The notes beneath the pieces were generated by a model, which searched no databases, was not told the DNA's origin, and saw only the letters and a list, made by a program, of their open reading frames with translations. Positions 62,519 through 64,000 of a DNA stretch of 64,000 nt are shown piece by piece. The DNA lies in NCBI RefSeq assembly GCF_000374025.1, contig NZ_KB893206.1, positions 277,966 to 341,965 of the forward strand, given 5' to 3'. The translations under genes and the position numbers were made by a program. The DNA is from Spirosoma panaciterrae DSM 21099. GTDB lineage: Bacteria; Bacteroidota; Bacteroidia; Cytophagales; Spirosomataceae. Position 1 is the first letter of the stretch. Each line of letters opens with the position of its first letter.

Positions 62519-64000
62519 CTATTTAATTTCCAAAACCAATACACCGAGCGGAGGTAGAGTAACCGGAACGCTAGTGCGGGCGGTAATCCGGGTTTTTGTT
62601 CGAAAAATATCCCGAAATACGTGTGGTTGCGAGCCCGACAGATTCATGGCCTTCCACGCTTCGGCTGGAATCTGTACCGTTGTAGTGGCGGTTTTCTGCT
62701 TGTCGAAGTTGCAGATAATCAGGAGGTTTTGTTTGGTCGAAAAGCGCAGGTAACTATAGAGCCGCTGATTATCATAGCCCGAACGTTGGCCGTTGTTATT
62801 GCTGGCCTGCAGGTCGTAAAAACTGCCGGTTCGTATGGCATCGCTGGTGTTTACAAGCTGAATCAGTTGCTGGTAAAACTGGCGAAGCTTCCGTTGGTCT
62901 GGGGTTAATTTGCCTCCGTCGAAGGCTCCTTTGTTGACCCAGGCCTGGTATTCGGGTATGCCCCAGTAATCGAAAATAGTGGTGCGGCCATCGTCGCCCT
63001 GGAACCCCTCGGCCTTTGTCGGATTTACCCCCAATTCCTGCCCGAAATAGAGCATGGCTGGCCCGGTATGCAGGGTGGCAGAGAGGGTCATGGCAGGTAC
63101 AGCTACCCAGGGATCGCCCGCGAAGAATCGGGACGCAATGCGTTGTTCGTCGTGATTTTCCAGAAACCGCAGCATGTGTTCAGAAATGTCGCCCGACTCG
63201 GTTTTCCAGACGTTCGTAATGTCTTCGGTACTGCCTTTGCCCTCCATCAAGCGACGAAGTGCATCGTACAGGCCTACTTTGTCGTAGAGGTAATCGAATT
63301 TTCCCTGCTGAATATACGCCCTGTACTGCTTCGGGTTATAGATTTCGGCAATGAAGATCAATCCGGGCCGGGCGGCTTTTACCTGGGGTATGGACCAGCC
63401 CCAGAACTCCACCGGCACCATCTCGGCCATGTCGCACCGAAACCCATCGACGCCTTTTTTAGCCCAGAACAGCAGAATGTCCCGCATTTTGACCCAGGTC
63501 GACGGGATGGGGTCGAAGCGGGGTTGGCGATTGTGGGCATAGTCGATTCCGTAGTTGAGCTTCACCGTTTCGTACCAGTCGTCGAGGGCGGGTTTGGCTT
63601 TGAAGGCATCGTTGCCCGTTGCTTTGGCCGGATTTTCGACATAAGGACCCATCGATAATCCATCTGGAATATGGACTCCATCGGGAACCTGAAACGGTTC
63701 GCCCGGCAGGTAATAAAAAGTATTGTTAGGCAAAAAGGCTTTTGTGGTATCGTCGCCCTGCCCCAGGTCCTGAACGCCAGCCGGTTTGGCATCCGAGTGG
63801 TACTGACGAGCCACATGGTTCGGAACAAAATCGATAATGACCTTCAGGCCAGCCGCATGCGAGCGTTTGAGCAGGGCCTCGAACTCGGCCATCCGGTTCG
63901 TTACATTAACTGCCAGATCGGGGTTGACATCGTAATAATCTTTGATGGCATATGGCGACCCCGCCCGGCCTTTCACCACCAGCGGATTATCCCGTTGAAT
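62519..64000 (-). CDS. GH13-family alpha-amylase, 5' end cut off by the window
   Basis: The frame is open to the window edge, 493 residues so far. All four GH13 regions are present: VIIDFVPNHVA (I), GFRCDMAEM (II, nucleophile Asp), LIFIAEIYNP (III, acid Glu) and FLENHDEQR (IV). The C-terminal beta domain ends LPPLGVLVLEIK. The missing part should hold the leader and the first barrel strands. It hydrolyses alpha-glucans; whether exported cannot be seen here. Confidence 0.92.
   Translation of the reverse strand: MQRDNPLVVKGRAGSPYAIKDYYDVNPDLAVNVTNRMAEFEALLKRSHAAGLKVIIDFVPNHVARQYHSDAKPAGVQDLGQGDDTTKAFLPNNTFYYLPGEPFQVPDGVHIPDGLSMGPYVENPAKATGNDAFKAKPALDDWYETVKLNYGIDYAHNRQPRFDPIPSTWVKMRDILLFWAKKGVDGFRCDMAEMVPVEFWGWSIPQVKAARPGLIFIAEIYNPKQYRAYIQQGKFDYLYDKVGLYDALRRLMEGKGSTEDITNVWKTESGDISEHMLRFLENHDEQRIASRFFAGDPWVAVPAMTLSATLHTGPAMLYFGQELGVNPTKAEGFQGDDGRTTIFDYWGIPEYQAWVNKGAFDGGKLTPDQRKLRQFYQQLIQLVNTSDAIRTGSFYDLQASNNNGQRSGYDNQRLYSYLRFSTKQNLLIICNFDKQKTATTTVQIPAEAWKAMNLSGSQPHVFRDIFRTKTRITARTSVPVTLPPLGVLVLEIK

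Overview
The window looks like chromosomal DNA of a Bacteroidota bacterium, most likely a Cytophagales member close to Spirosoma (inference from gene style only). Signs are two SusC/SusD outer-membrane glycan importers, an ECF sigma/FecR pair, many Sec- or lipoprotein-exported glycoside hydrolases, and short intergenic hairpins. No rRNA, tRNA, CRISPR array, phage or complete insertion sequence was seen.

Layout. 1-3842: a truncated glycoside hydrolase, then a GMC oxidoreductase with its gluconate-2-dehydrogenase-subunit-3-like partner. 4354-19495: polysaccharide utilisation locus 1 (PUL1) on the + strand, with ECF sigma factor, FecR anti-sigma, SusC with an N-terminal STN signalling domain, SusD, two tandem GH92 alpha-mannosidase-like enzymes, a lactate-permease-family transporter and a secreted TIM-barrel protein. 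19553-24354: iron-permease-like protein, envelope proteins and an exported AGE-family epimerase. 24719-30734: an FG-GAP protein, an SGNH hydrolase and a very large beta-propeller/HEAT/cytochrome c protein, all probably exported. 30797-31768: a methylenetetrahydrofolate-reductase-like protein lacking the usual catalytic Glu.

32616-51877: PUL2, an 11-gene minus-strand run. In transcription order: SusC, SusD, SGNH esterase, propeller hydrolase, sodium/solute symporter, GH2, FAD oxidoreductase, GH95, second propeller hydrolase, GH9-like protein, third propeller hydrolase. A divergent LacI regulator (52157-53179) faces it across a 25-bp-arm palindrome holding two 14-bp LacI-type operator sites. 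Surface digestion, import by SusCD, periplasmic trimming by GH2/GH95/propeller enzymes, symporter uptake and an oxidation step is the likely flow. The substrate is not clear; an acetylated glycan with fucose- or galactose-type side chains is a guess.

53180-53997 is a graveyard with a 33-bp inverted repeat copying the end of lacI and two gene remnants. 53998-64000 returns to ordinary genes: a small unknown protein, a 17-residue-repeat surface protein, MnmE, an MpaB/DUF2236 protein, a PhnP-like metallo-hydrolase, a receiver-only response regulator, a GNAT acetyltransferase, a class C beta-lactamase-like serine hydrolase, and a GH13 alpha-amylase cut by the window end.

The strongest candidates for something new are PUL2 as a whole (three propeller paralogues, a GH9-like protein without the GH9 catalytic motif, an embedded oxidoreductase, a tandem operator), the divergent GH92 pair, and the envelope redox cluster at 24719-30734.
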